From Rhopalosiphum padi (taxonomy: Eukaryota; Arthropoda; Insecta; Hemiptera; Aphididae), in contig NC_083599.1 of NCBI RefSeq assembly GCF_020882245.1, positions 40,760,748-40,824,747 of the forward strand: a DNA stretch of 64,000 nucleotides, read 5' to 3'. Below, one piece after another: positions 1 through 13,093 of this stretch; the first letter of the stretch is position 1; each line of letters starts with the position of its first letter. Made by a program: the position numbers and the translations under genes. The notes under the pieces are model-generated. The model saw only the letters and a program-made list of their open reading frames with translations. It was not told the origin of the DNA and ran no database searches.

Positions 1-129
1 ATCGGCGTGAATTGTTCCAATACGAAAACACCGGTCACCGACTAGCTCTATTATATAAATTATAAAATAAATGATTTTCGTCTTTAAAACACAACAATAA
101 TGTGTGTTTATTTAAGAATTTCATTTTGA

Positions 130-172
130 AAAAGCAAAAACTGCACACGGGCGTAGCCGGGTAATTCAGCTA
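130..172 (+). mobile_element. Possible 3' end of a Helitron-like or RTE-like element
   Basis: A GC-rich patch (CGGGCGTAGCCGGG) is followed about 6 bases later by CAGCTAGT. This resembles a Helitron 3' terminus (short hairpin, then CTAG before a T), and also the GC-rich 3' tail of some insect RTE elements. The hairpin stem is short and has a mismatch. The other end would lie left of the window. No coding capacity is visible. Confidence 0.3.
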
Positions 173-175
173 GTT

Positions 176-3120
176 TATGTATATATAAATCACCGTCCAA
201 TACTTATTCATCTAACGTACAATGTTTTGATGACATAATTTAAATATTTCATCGAAAACAGTAAATTTACGTATTGAATAACGTATTAATGTGTTGTCTG
301 GTGTCTGAGACAGTGAGAGTCGTGAGACTAGTCTTCTGGATAACAACCATTATCGTGGGGATTCTCCCCAAACTTTGTTTTTACCTCCTATCTATAAAAT
401 TTGATTCGGTGTGCGGTGAACGGTGGTATTCAGTCGTCACATCCATTTCTCGACCGACTCGACTAATCGTGATTCGTAGTATTGCTATCGCGTCGTTATC
501 GCCAATTCCAACTTCCAAGAATAGCTCAGAACGTATGTTGTATTTACATTGATTCGTGTGTACAAGCACACGAATATTGTGTACAATATTATTTATATAT
601 ATATATATATATATTATATACACTATAATTCAGAAAATATAGTTGAGTACGAAACACGAGTTATAGTTGAAAATAATTTTTTCAAAAACTTAAAACAAAT
701 TTTTATTTTTTCGTGATATGATTATTGAGGAGACGCCATCAAAGTTTTGCAAAACTCACCGCTCCGCCGATGATAAAAATAATAGTTTTAAAAGAGGTTA
801 AAGTCGTTAAAGGTTAAAAATTACAGCGAAATTTCCTGGTGACCAAGATATTGTCAGGTATCGCGAATGTTCAACGTGTGAAACAGGGCTAGGTAAATTG
901 AGTCATGAGACATATTTTTATGGTAAACTGAGTCCTGGGTTTGAAAAGATTTAAGGTGTTTTCTAAAAAGCACATTTTCCTTCTCACTTTCACAGGCTTA
1001 GGACTGTCCGTGTTAACAGGAGTGGTTAAAAATGCGCTTATTATATTTTAATTCATAATGTATTAATGTTCTACATAAAAATCACTATTCACTATTCAGT
1101 AAGGTATGTATACAAAATATAAATTCGTGTTAAATTTTTATTTATTTTATTGCTATTTTTTTTTATTATGTACAAAATAAAAATTGATTTAATATGTTTT
1201 TAACAAATTCAGGCCTTGAAATATTTTTATTTTATAATTTTATATACCAACAGCGTTGGCAAAATGAATGAATTCGAGTTTTAAATACTTTACAATTTAC
1301 AAATATGATAATAATATAATCTTTGAAACTGATTTTTATTGTATTCAATCATTGTATTCATATTGAATACGTGCATTACAGTGATTTACTTTAATACTCA
1401 ATAGTGAAGTACTTTCGACCCTATTATACAGAAGTATGATTATAAATTATAATATAGTATAATATTATCTACTTACCAGTTTATTTAATTAATTTTTTGC
1501 TCTTTGTATACGTAGTATACCATATTGTAATGCGTTTTCCAATTAATCATAATCATAGTCTTAGAGATTGTATTTCGAATATTGGGGTTCAAAAATCAGT
1601 CTGTTATCGGTTATCTACTGTTAATACAATTCGGTAACAGACAAACCGCATGTAATGTGCTCGATACAATTATATGAATACGATAACATTTTGATACAAT
1701 ACCGTTTTCAAAATCATGCATACGTCGATGCGCCATATGCCCGTATACGATGATGAATAAAATATATTGATATACCCAAAATGGCCTTATACGTTTTATT
1801 TTTGACTATTTCAACGAACGATTTTGTGAATTACAACAAAATGAAAATAATCCAGATGGCCAAAAGATCGACGCATTGTAATTTGTTATGTTCGTAATGA
1901 TAATAATATAATTTAAAACAAATATAATGAATATCATTTTACTGAAACTGAATTAAAAACATATTATCGTTAGAAACTTGAAACATTTCATCATTATACT
2001 TCTATTAACATTTTCTATACACAATTATATTTTTAAAATATTTAGACTGAGATTTATTTAATTAGTTATAACTTTATAAGTATTTAAAATGTACTTAATT
2101 TTTATTCAATACATTTTAATAAAGCAGTTTTTCAAGCTAAGACACCAGTCAAAAACTTTTGTCATACAATGTGTAATATAGTATACTACTACTACTACAT
2201 TATGTTAACAATAATGTTAATGTCTATGGTTTATTAGGTGATTTCAGTTTCTTTAGTTTGGAATGCAAATTATTTACAAAACCCGAAAAATAAATGAAGT
2301 GCACACAATATAATTTATAAGACGTTTTTAATTAAGTCAAGAAATCTGTTCAATATAATTCATTTAATAATTATCTGTGTACCTATTTGTAGTAATGAGA
2401 ATCTAAAATACATTTATTGGCTTATTGTCCTTAAATAAATATACCTACCTGTTCAAGTTTGTATACAAATAATCTTAAATTATTTAAAAATAGGTAACAA
2501 TACAAACTACTAATATAATAAACGATGGCATGAAATTTATTTATATTTTGTTGTTCTGAATTTACCGAGTAAACGACAAATGTGCAGATTATATAATACA
2601 ATAATGAATTGAAAACGAATCTTCAAATCTAAACGAACCCAAAATGTGTATTTTATTTTCATTTTTCACTTTTGGACCTACTTGTGGCGCGTCCTGTCCG
2701 TGCACGATGCACACTGTGTGCAGCACACATTATCCACAAGAATGTCCGAACGCGTATTATCATTTATCAACACAAACATCTGTTCAAATGGAATTATTGA
2801 AAATTATTTTTTACGTTGTTTACGTCCACTGCGGGTGAATTTGTTCTTTATCACTCTCTCTCTCGTTTGAAGATAATAGTGGTTTTTCTCTCAACGCGCG
2901 TCCATTCCTTTTGTATTATCACTTTATACAGGTACCATATATTTTTGTATTCTCATGGTTTATAGATATTAATATTATTAATTTATAAACCCTTTTATTT
3001 TCTGACATTCAGTTATTATAACTTAAAATATTTCTATTTTCTACACGGCTAACATTAAATTATTAAATGATACATCTGAAGCATGTACTCATGATTTTCT
3101 GATCATTTATTAAGAACGAG
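176..3120. other. Intergenic AT-rich stretch, no gene recognised
   Basis: No supported coding region. It contains a TA dinucleotide run near 593-617. A locally CpG-richer patch (about 2680-2760, and again near 2890) could belong to the promoter of the plus-strand gene that follows. Short open frames at 274-552 and 2644-2870 show no domain. Confidence 0.5.
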
Positions 3121-3235
3121 TTTTCAACAGGTCGGGGTCGTTCCAGTTTATTAGATTGAGTGGGGTGTTAACGTGTACCTATGTGTGTGTGTGTGTCATC
3201 ATAAATCGTCTAGTTGTTAAACATACCTATAGCTG
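3121..3235 (+). promoter_or_regulatory. Candidate untranslated first exon of the 5.2-8.6 kb gene
   Basis: A relatively GC-rich block containing a GT microsatellite (about 3184-3197) ends in CTG|GTAAGT at 3235/3236, a near-consensus 5' splice site. The next plausible acceptor on the same strand, TTAG at 5140, lies just before the start codon of the small plus-strand gene. This is inferred from splice-site quality only; the 5' boundary is not defined. Confidence 0.35.
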
Positions 3236-3989
3236 GTAAGTAAATAATATTGTATACTGTATTAACTTAGTCGATTAACCATATATATTAGTTATTGTGT
3301 ATTTTAAGTATTTAGAAATAAGACTGGTCGTAAAATATTCTTTTTTTTATATTTAATCATCATATTTTGGTTTTGATTAGTTTGTTCCATATAAACAGAT
3401 GTTATGGGAATACTCTAATTCATCTATTCAATAGATAGACTAGCAGGGTTCATATTTTGCTTAAATAATAGTTGTATTCTCTGGTAGAAGCTATGGCAAA
3501 TTACCCAGGCCTGAGGAAGGTTTAGCTAAATAACATTTATTATCATGTGGAAACACCGACTGTAATAAGAGCCATTTCATTAGTATTAGCCATGGTAGTA
3601 ACAGCCCAACGCATATTCATTCTATATTTTTTTTAGTCGATATTTTCAGTATTTTTAGTATTTGACTATACTGTAGGTAAACATATGACAGTTTGTTTTT
3701 GTTTTATTTCTCTCTATATTTTATTACTGATTAGTACTATTAGGATAATATTTTTTTAAATATTATAGCTTTCGTAAAAACTAAATGTGTAAATTAATTG
3801 TAAATATAACTCTTTTTTAATACCTATTTAATATTATGATATAACTCACTCATACTTCAGAGTCAGTATTCATTATTGGATAGTAGATAACTTAATAAAC
3901 TTGTAGGAATAGTTAAGAATCAATAATTTATTTAACTTGCATGAATAAATTATCACAAGTTATATATTTGGGGAAAGTTTTTTTGTGGT

Positions 3990-4935
3990 TTCATGGTTTT
4001 ACTGTATTGCTTTTTTCAAAAATTGAAGCATCAATATCATGTAGACTGTACAGCTTAAATGGCCATTGGGTCAACATCACCATCACAAACTTTTTCCATT
4101 CTCCCTTTATTATACGCCATGTCAATCTGTCTATCTGAATTCTCTGTAGTGTTATTAGATCTTTCATAATAGAGCCCGTCCATATTTTTTTGGATCTGCC
4201 TAGAGGTCTTTTACCTTTAATTTCTGTCATCATTATTTGTTTGATTATTTGATCAACCGTCTCAATACATGTCTTAACCATTTATATTGTTTACTTCTTG
4301 TTTATGAGAGAATATTTGGTCTTCAGTAGAAGTCTTGCAGTTGATTATTATGCCATATTTCTTATTATTCTGTTTCTATATTGTATAAAGTCCGTGGATT
4401 TTTCTTAAATTTTTATCTCGAAAATAATTAGACTCTAGTATGAAAGTTTACCAAGTTTCACTTCCATATGTTAATATTGACCTTAGGTAGCTAATGTATA
4501 ATATAGTGTTTTCTTTGATTATTAGGATAGATTTTTTTTATTTAAATAAATATAATAGCCCATAGTAGCCCTTATTTGTGCTTGTTAATCTGTTTTTTAT
4601 TTCATCATACATAATATTTATACTATTAATATTTAATATTTACTCTGAGGTATTTTAATTGATTAACTTTCTCAACGATAATAATGTCCACTTTTAAATT
4701 TGAGTCATCTATCTCTGTCCACGTTATGTACATAAACCTGGTTATATTATGTTGGTTTACCGTATTCCCCATCATCTTTCTCAACTCCAACAATTTTTGG
4801 GTGTTTTGTATAACATCACCTTTTAAATTTCCCAGTATCTCTGATCACTTTCAAGGAATGTGTTGAATAACATTGGTGATAAAATTGATAAATGATAATG
4901 GATCGCCCTAGTATAGACCAGTTTGTACTTTAAAT
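3990..4935 (-). pseudogene. Decayed non-LTR retrotransposon reverse transcriptase (C-terminal part)
   Basis: Read on the minus strand with frame changes, the segment gives, in order: a palm-like block resembling TGLxQGDPLS (~4930-4890), then VEKVNQLKYL (~4660), LTYGSETW (~4470), and finally GKRPLGRSKKIWT and DRLTWRIIKG (4215-4050). This order is typical of the C-terminal half and tail of endonuclease/reverse-transcriptase LINE polyproteins, where the last block reads GRPRxRWxDxxxxD...DRxxWR. Several stops and frameshifts interrupt it, so it is a fossil. It lies in the inferred first intron of the plus-strand gene. Confidence 0.75.
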
Positions 4936-5164
4936 TGTGTTGACAATTCTTGATGGAATCATACTCAATTGAATCATTCATATCTTCAATTTAATATTTG
5001 TATTGGAATATTGTTTGAGTATAAAGTATTAAATAAAATGCACTAATTAAAAACATTTTTATAAAATCTTTTTTGCTTGTATAAAAATTAAAAATATGTA
5101 ATATTATATTATATTTTATTTTTGTGATTTCTGTAATTAGGCTGTTTTATATATTAAGATAATA

Positions 5165-8100
5165 ATGGAAGAAAAAGACTGTAAATTCAGCCAAAATGCG
5201 GTTTCAGAAACTAATGAACAAGAAGTTGAATTTTCAGGTAATTGTTAAAAAAAATATTTTATTCATAATATTTTAATATGTGTCTGTAATAATTAGTAAT
5301 AACAATAATAATTAATAATGTAGGTAGTAAAGTGTACAATGTGTCTTTATTATATTGTTATTCCTTAATTTTTATTATTATAGGTAACTATTGTCTATTT
5401 AAAGTATAGGTTTTAACTATAGGTTAAATACTTGATTAATTAGAATTAGAATTATGAATATATTCTAAAAATTCCTTAAATTAAGGAATTGAATTGGGGT
5501 CCAATGATCTACTTATCATTTCTATCAAATTTAAAATAATGACATTTTTAATAATATTTTATCTAGTTTGTAAGTTATAAGTACTTAAGAATTAAGACAT
5601 ATTTGATGGACATAAAAATATAAAAATACTTTATTAGGTTTGAACCACTATTGAAATGTGCAATATTAATCTGTATGGACTTCCATCATTTTTTAAGTAT
5701 TTTTGATTACTGATCAAAATATATAATACTATTGCACTTTGTTGCCCGTACAAAATGCATCCGTATTAAGTTTGGTTGCCTAATGCTAACATTCAGCGTG
5801 AGGATAAAAACTATTTTAGTTTTCTGATTTGAAGTACAGATGATATTTTCGACATATCAACTTTACATAACTGTCCCTCCCAGCATTGCATTTTTTTAAC
5901 TGATTAACCGATTATGTATCATTTGTTAAAAATAATCTATTATTCAAATAATCGATTAATCGCATAGCCCTAAACATAATAAAGATGTAATATATTGAGA
6001 TCATTATTCTGGATAAAAACTATCCCATCTAGTATCTTATGAGGGAGACAAAATTATACACATTGATTATAATTTTATCAAAATCAATTGAGTAGTTTTG
6101 GAATGCATCGAAAACGTATGATGTCGCACCCCAAATTTTTTTATATTTTTTTAGTTATCTATTTAAAGAAGGATTTTTCAAAATTTGACCTCTAAGGGGG
6201 TAACAGGGGTTTTTTATATAACTATATATAATAATATTTTAATAAATTCTTGTTATTTCTTCTAAGCAGTTGCTAGGATACTAAAAATATGTCCTAATTA
6301 CTTTAGATTTGTTTTTATTTTTATTTAATTTTTTTAAATTAATTTTGTAATTCATAATTAACTTTATTGGACTAAATTTATGCCTATGACACTCAAAAAT
6401 AATGAGGCTTTCTATTACTAAAAGAATTTTCAAAATCGGTTCAGTAGATCCAGAGATATCCCCTAACAATGTCAAAAAACGACTTATTTATATTATAATA
6501 TTTGAGATAACTACTCATTATTAATTTAAGTGCTGCAGTTGTTTTGTTTTATCTTCAATCTCTCTATCAAGTTATCTTTAAAATAAAATATATCAACTTA
6601 ACATTGTTTTTAAATGTAAGTACATTTATTTAATACTTCTATAAATTAAGTATCTTATCAAATTTTAGTGTTAACATTAACATTTTCTATCACATAATAT
6701 TAATTATATTGATCAAAATTAAGTTAACTTTCAATAAATTTACTATTTTTCATTTTCATTTAATTTTTTTATATTAAGAGGAAATTGTACTGGCATGTGT
6801 TGATTATGTGTCAACTATGTAAAATATTACAATTTTAAAATGCTCTTAACTTGGTTTACAATTGAAATACCATTAAAAGTTTGCCTATGAACGGTGACAA
6901 CATATGCAGATATAATGTTTTTAATAAAGCTGGTCATCTTAAAACATCATTGTGATTTATTAGTTTTAACGGGTTTATTGAGAAACTTAAATTAAGTTAA
7001 CTATGTAAACCACATTTACTTCAATATTATTTTAAAAAAACATTTGAATTTAATTACAATAATTCAAAATTTATGTAATTCATGATTACTCACATATTGA
7101 TAGTGTCATAGGTACTCCTTATAGCTATGACTACTGGTTATTTCAAATTCAAGTTAAAGTGGTTTAAATTGTTCAATTAGTTATAATAACTAATAAGTTT
7201 AAATAAAAAATAATAAAATATTAATATTGGTAGAAATGGTACATACCTACTCTATTTATCAGAAATTTGCAATAATTATGTCATTTATGTATACTTTTTA
7301 ATCTGAAATTTATAGAAAAGTGATAAATTGTATTAAGATCTAATATTTATTATAGCTTTTAATAGTTAGAATGCAAATTTACTATTAAACTTGTTATTTT
7401 TTTATAAAGTGAATATTTTTAAAAAAATGCATTAAAAATTATAATAATTATTTTTTTTGGTACCATTGTTAATATTCAAATTATCAATTTATTATACATA
7501 ATAATTGTGATTGATATTTTTATTTTGTAGAAAATTTACTAGATGAACAAAAAAATCAAGATTCTCTACGCGAAACAAAAGAATTTTTACCATATGGTAA
7601 GAATATATTTAATTTTGTTTAGTTATTCACTATTTTATTATTTTTTTTCTATTACTAGGTGTTGGGCCAGTTATCGACTGTGAAATTGATGATGATAATG
7701 ATGAACCTGATTATTCAAGTAAGAACAAAAACTGTAAAATTAGAAATATTTAATGTAGGTACCTAAACTAATTACTATTAATATAATTTTTTTTTTTTTT
7801 GTATAACATAGGTACTATAATAATTTAATTTAATTTTTAAAAATAAATTTAAAATCTTATTTTTCACTGAAACAATGTATTATTAAAAGGTCATTAAAAT
7901 ACCTAATTTATAAATTTAAAATTTAAAATTATTAACTATTATATTGGTAATCTATAATAATCCAATTATGCAATTTATGTCTATCTTTTCAATATTCAAT
8001 CAATAGAAAAGTTATTTTATTTTTATTAAGATTTGCAACTAATGATGGATAGTAAAAAAATAAAATGTGAATTTTTAATTTTGTTATTTTTGTATGAATA

Positions 8101-8609
8101 AGTACTGAAATAAAAATATGATTATTTATAATTAATTTGTAATTGATACTTAAAACATAGGTAATAAGATATTTAGAATGTATCATACAAATTAAGTTAA
8201 TATACATGTTGCAGATGACATTTTTGATTAATATTTTTTATTTTATTTTGTAGCATATGCACGCAGACCAAAAAATCTAAAACTTCGCCGACAAAAAAAA
8301 AAAAAAAAGAAGGTTTTTACCATATGGTAAGATTACATTTATAATTAATTTTTTTTTAATTTTTACTTTTATTATTATATTTTCTTTTTTTAGGTGTTGG
8401 TCCAGTTATTGATTGTGAAATTGATGATGATAGTGACGAACCCGATTATTTAAGTAAGAATAAAAATTGTAAAAAATATAAATATTTTATGTGAACAAAT
8501 TAAGTTACTAATAAATTCTTTTTTCTTTTTATAATTTAAAGGTTATTCTGTAGTACCAAAGTCGAATCTTTTTGGAAATAGCTCTACATCAAAAGATGCA
8601 GTACCATAA
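5165..8609 (+). CDS. Small acidic protein of unknown function with a tandemly duplicated exon
   Basis: Exons read: 5165-5237, 7531-7596, 7659-7718, 8254-8326, 8394-8453 and 8542-8609 (stop TAA), each with GT/AG borders. Exons 3 and 5 are near-identical 60-base copies encoding GVGPVIDCEIDDDNDEPDYS-type acidic peptides. The end of exon 2 (FLPY) recurs at the end of exon 4, so a two-exon block was duplicated. All introns except intron 4 are phase 1. Exon 4 has a run of 16 A and is one base off frame. Skipping exon 4 gives an open frame of 108 residues, while including it frameshifts. The protein starts MEEKDCKF, with no signal peptide or membrane segment, and ends STSKDAVP. I do not recognise the family. 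The first exon is probably the untranslated one near 3.2 kb. AATAAA-like signals follow near 8.85 kb. Confidence 0.6.
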
Positions 8610-8906
8610 AAACAATTTGTAAAACTATAACTTATTAATCAAACTTTATATTAATTAACCTATATAATTTTATTTTGTGAAATATGTGTAATAAGTTTTA
8701 AATACCATATATATTGTATGATAATTGTTAAGATAATTTTTATTTGTATTACTTATTATGTTAAAATTAAGTTGGGGTTAAGTAATTGTTTCAATATAAT
8801 ATAAATTATATAAACATTTAGTTTTAAGTTTTATTCTGCTTTCTATCAATTCTATCATAATAAATGAGCCATATGGTTTCCACCTTGAGCGATTGACAGG
8901 TACTTA
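8610..8906. other. 3' flank of the small acidic-protein gene
   Basis: AT-rich. It contains AATAAA at about 8858-8863 on the plus strand, suitable as a polyadenylation signal for the preceding gene. Nothing else is seen. Confidence 0.4.
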
Positions 8907-8914
8907 TTACTATA

Positions 8915-9070
8915 CAGGCACGTATACAAAAAAAATTTTGGTGTGGGGGTGGGGTTACAAAATTTAGCAATACAAATTGTGCCGCAACATAATAAAACAA
9001 TTTTTACCTTGTTACTCGAAAATATTTTGGGAGGAGGGGTTGAACCACAACCCCCCTGTATACGTGCCTG
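8915..9070. mobile_element. 156-bp non-autonomous hAT-like element (MITE)
   Basis: Inverted ends CAGGCACGTATACA and TGTATACGTGCCTG delimit the unit. It is flanked by TTACTATA (8907-8914) and TTACAATA (9071-9078), an 8-bp target duplication with one mismatch. Subterminal runs of G on the left and C on the right are typical of this aphid repeat style. The open frame that crosses it is not a gene. Confidence 0.8.
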
Positions 9071-9078
9071 TTACAATA

Positions 9079-10140
9079 TATTATATAGCCTTTATATCGC
9101 CTCGTATAAATGTATTCTCTGGTTTACCTTAATGATTAAAAAAAAAAAGCTAGTAGAATGGGCATCACTTGCCTGGTAAGCCGTTTAGGTATTAGTGGAA
9201 CATCATGAAGTATAATAAATTGTTTTGATTGAATTTAACTATATATGTATCTTTACAGCCAAGTATAAAAACTTTTTTATGTATTATCATTTATAAAAAA
9301 GAAATACATCACTCACTAAGAGTTTAAAAATGTTCAAATATTCAAGTTTTTCTTGTTTATTGTTATCACTATTCACCGCATACTATTATTATTAATTGTA
9401 CAGTTCGTCACAGTCGGTTTGGGCTGCAACACAATAGCGCTTGATTTACTTTTTTGCTTGCAAAAAATAACATGATTACACTCCATGAAATAGGTGTTGT
9501 TTTTAAAATAATTTTACAGGCTTGACAAGAAAAGTTAATAGTTAGTTTTGTTAATAATTATTTCATAATATGTCATTAATACTACCAAAGTTCTATGACA
9601 CTATTTAAAAATATCAATTTATAAAAATCTACATCCTAAATATGTACTATAATATCAAATAACCGGTTATTAAATTATAGTTTATAGTGTTTATACGATA
9701 TTGGTCTTGAAAATTGAATGTCTTTTATTATTATTAATATTATCTTTATTGACAGAAAAACTTAATTTACATAACAATATATATATAAAATTATGTAGTG
9801 ACATAGATACAATAAAATTAGGTACAAATTATATAAAAATTCACAATCAATTTTATAACAAAGAACATAATTTGAGGTATATAATTGTACAGTCATAATA
9901 ATTATTAACTAAAATTAATATCCATAGTGTTTCTATAGTCAACAGTATATTTGTAGGTGATGATTTCGAGTATGTTTTAGAAAACATTATTGATTAAAAA
10001 ACTTTCTTGATTTCTAATGAATTTGGTATTAATTCAAATATGTAATTGTTTTAGTAAATAAGTATATTTATATTAATTAAATTTATATTATTAAATAGTA
10101 TAATATAATTTATTGAGTTATTTAATAGTTTTAATACAAA
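9079..10140. other. AT-rich intergenic stretch
   Basis: No gene, RNA or clear repeat boundary is recognised here. Confidence 0.4.
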
Positions 10141-10144
10141 TGAA

Positions 10145-11690
10145 TAATCATGTTGTGGACGATCAGTTTTAAATTTAAGTGCTAAAAAACGAAGAAAACG
10201 ATTCTGAACAGCATCAAGATTATGAGTTACCCCTATGTTATTAGAAGATCAATTAAGGGATGCATATTCTAATTGAGATCTGACAAATGCAAAATAAATA
10301 CTTTTAAGGGCAATTATTTTTTTAAATTTGTAAGTTTGTATAATGAAACCAAGATTTTGGAACGCTTTATTAGTTATTTTAACAATGTGTTTATTAAAAC
10401 GTAGTTTAGAATCAAACATAGTTCCTAAGTCAGTAAAAGATTCCACTAATTCAATAGAAACATTGCTAAATGTATAATCAAAATAAACATAATATTTTGC
10501 ATTTATTGATATTGAGGTTCAGACCATTTAAATAACACAAATCATTTAAATTATTAAATCATCTTGTAATTTAATACAATCATGAATAGAATCTATTTTT
10601 TTTTAAATATTTTAGCGTCATCAGCGAATAATAAAATATTTGAATGTTTTTATAATCGTATTTATATAATTTATAAATAATAGAAATAATGTGGGTGAAA
10701 GATGCTCACTTTGAGGAACGCCTGAGAGATCATGAATTGGTTCTGAAACAAATTGATTTAATTTAACTAGTTGGATTCAATTAGTTAAAAAAGAGGTAAG
10801 CCAGGTTAGTAATGGGTCATAGAATCCAATTTTTTTAAATTTCATAGTAAGAAGAGAATGATCTAAACTATCAAATGCTTTTTTGAAATCTGTGAAAACT
10901 GTATCCCTTTAGGATTTAGCTGAGAAAGAATCGATTATATTGTGTTTGAATATGGCTAAATTGGTAGTACATAGTAGAATGTCCCTAACAAAAACCATGT
11001 TGAGTGTCATACGAAAAACTATTTAATATAAGAATAATTTTTTATTTATTATTTTTGAAAATATTTTTGGAAGTAGGTATAGAGATTATTGAAATTAGAC
11101 GGTATTTATCAACAAAAGAGGCCTTTGTCAAAAATAGGGGAAATAAAACCAGTTTTCCAAATTGTAGGAAATATACTACATAATTAAGTGATTGCTTAAA
11201 AAGAAAATGAATATGAGGTGCAAGGACAAAATGGTATTCATATCAAAATGTAACCGACAAATTGTCGGGGCCTATTGACAAATTTAATTTTAGATTATCT
11301 AATTCATAAAAAAACTTCAAGTGATATATCAAAGTTGTTAATACAGAAAGGTGTTTCAATAGTATGAATATTTGGTATATTTAACAAAGGTTTTCTGTAA
11401 ACGTTTGAGAAAAATTTTCCAAAAAGATTAACTATATCTTACCATTGTCGGCAATAACTTTATTATAATATTAACATTGTTTGGAATTAAATTATGAGAT
11501 TTTTTTTTTGCCTTTAAAGAATTTCCAAAAATATTTAGGATTATTTTTATTGAATTTTGAACTATGTTAATATAATTATTATAGGCTCTTAACCTAATTA
11601 TTTTAGATTTGCTTCTTAAATTGGAAAATTATTAGAATTCTTAAAAGCTAAATGGTATAATTTTTTTCTTTAATGATACAATATTTTAAT
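10145..11690 (-). pseudogene. Decayed non-LTR retrotransposon reverse transcriptase
   Basis: On the minus strand the segment reads, with stops and frameshifts, VFTDFKKAFDSLDHSLL (~10915-10860), FYDPLLTWLTSF, SGVPQSEHLSPTLFLLFI (~10720-10670), a degraded FADDAK box (~10620), and then ESFTDLGTMFDSKLRFNKHI (10446-10380). These are reverse-transcriptase palm motifs in the correct order: the DFxKAFD box, the SGVPQGSxLSP box and the ADD catalytic box, plus the downstream DLGVxxDxxLxFxxH block of jockey/CR1-type LINEs. The QG of the third box reads QS here. Intact ends are not visible. The copy is dead. Confidence 0.85.
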
Positions 11691-11699
11691 CCATGACTA

Positions 11700-12480
11700 A
11701 ACCATGTGTTATAGGTACATATTATGAAAATAAAAATATTTGTTGTGTTAATATATTAATATTTTTAAATATATATATTATAAACATATAGTGTAGATAT
11801 TTGAAAAATAACTTTATTATAAAATATACAAAGATCGTCAAAATACTCACACCTTATTTGTCTCTTCTAAACAGGATACGACATCAAAACGACTAAGTAG
11901 TAGTACTTGTTGGTGTTTTTCTTTTTCCTTGTGTAAACATCATGAATAAAATATATTTATGTTTTCCTATATCATATATCAGGTCTTAAGATGTCTACTA
12001 CTTTGTGTACTACTTTAATCCCTCTGTATTTGGAGCACGATTATTATTTATTAGTTCTTTATAATCGTGATTTGGAGTAGTCTTATCAGTAGCACCACTA
12101 GTCGTCGATGCCATTATCATTTTGAACGCATTTCCTGAATAATGACGAAATAACAAATATATACATACCAACCAATTGTTGACCCTAGATTTGTACTTAG
12201 AAGTAGAACTTACTTGGACTTCTTTCCAGTCTTTCCACCTTTTTTCTTTCTACATTGATAGGGGGCAGGATGTACTCTGATACTCCTATTTTATATCTGA
12301 TTTTTATTGACCTGACACAAAATTCACACACACACACACACACACACACCGGTGACGTGCTGATTATATATACACACAATCACTAAATACTATATCGTAT
12401 CATTTACAATCAGTGCAATTGTAATTATTTAGTTGATAATTGTAATTATTAGTGCGATTGTATATCCTAATGAATAATAA
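11700..12480. other. Intergenic, with a CA microsatellite
   Basis: AT-rich sequence with an uninterrupted CA repeat at about 12326-12349. The open frame across it is a product of the microsatellite. No gene is recognised. Confidence 0.5.
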
Positions 12481-12488
12481 CGGCTTAG

Positions 12489-12608
12489 GGCCAGTTGTAT
12501 CGTCTCCGATTAAACTCTGATTAGGCTTAATCACCGATAACAGATATTTTAACCGGGCTAATTTGGCCGATTAAACTGTGATTAACTTTAATCGGAGACG
12601 GTACCTTA
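12489..12608. repeat. Short inverted-repeat element around a TCTCCGATTAAA motif
   Basis: TCGTCTCCGATTAAACTCTGATTA on the left is mirrored by TAATCGGAGACG on the right, with an internal direct repeat of GATTAAACT(C/G)TGATTA. The size and symmetry suggest a MITE. I could not fix the termini or a target duplication. Confidence 0.5.
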
Positions 12609-12615
12609 CTATGGT

Positions 12616-13085
12616 GTAAGTATAGGTGTCTTACCTTGAAAAATGTTTGTGGACGCGCTTATGTAGGCGAGCAAAGAACGAACTGCCCGCGCGTGTGTTA
12701 GTATTACATTCTTTTCTTCTAGAATATAAACCCCCAGACTACCAGGAGCGTATGGACTACTCGTTCGTTAGTGTTTCGATCTGTATAGTCGCCGTCGTAG
12801 GCGGCAATTCAGGTAGTTTATTCGTTTATCGGGCGTCACGATCATTGCATAGACTCCTGTTACATATGTTATATTATTTCGACTTTTACTCAACGCTTAT
12901 GTTTTTGAAAAAATCGAAAAATCGATAAATGAATAAAAAAATACAAAATATTATTATCAAATTCAAATAATTAAATGAAAATGAAAATAATCATTTTATT
13001 TTTGTTATTTTTGACTCAAACAAAATCTAAGATAATAAGATTACCTTTTATCAGTGATAACTTATTAACGATATCTTAATTTTGT
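12616..13085. other. Unassigned stretch with a CpG-richer patch
   Basis: An open frame of 100 codons (12626-12928, plus strand) crosses a CpG-richer patch. It has no recognisable domain, no convincing splice context and no codon signal, so I do not call it a gene. Confidence 0.35.
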
Positions 13086-13093
13086 GGCATGGG

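Noticed and set aside
8943..9179. 78-codon plus-strand frame
   Set aside because: It starts inside a delimited MITE and runs out of it; there is no domain.
12197..12379. Minus-strand 60-codon frame with a VCVCVC run
   Set aside because: It is the translation of a CA microsatellite.
12626..12928. 100-codon plus-strand frame in a CpG-richer patch
   Set aside because: No recognisable domain and no convincing splice neighbours; chance is the simpler reading.
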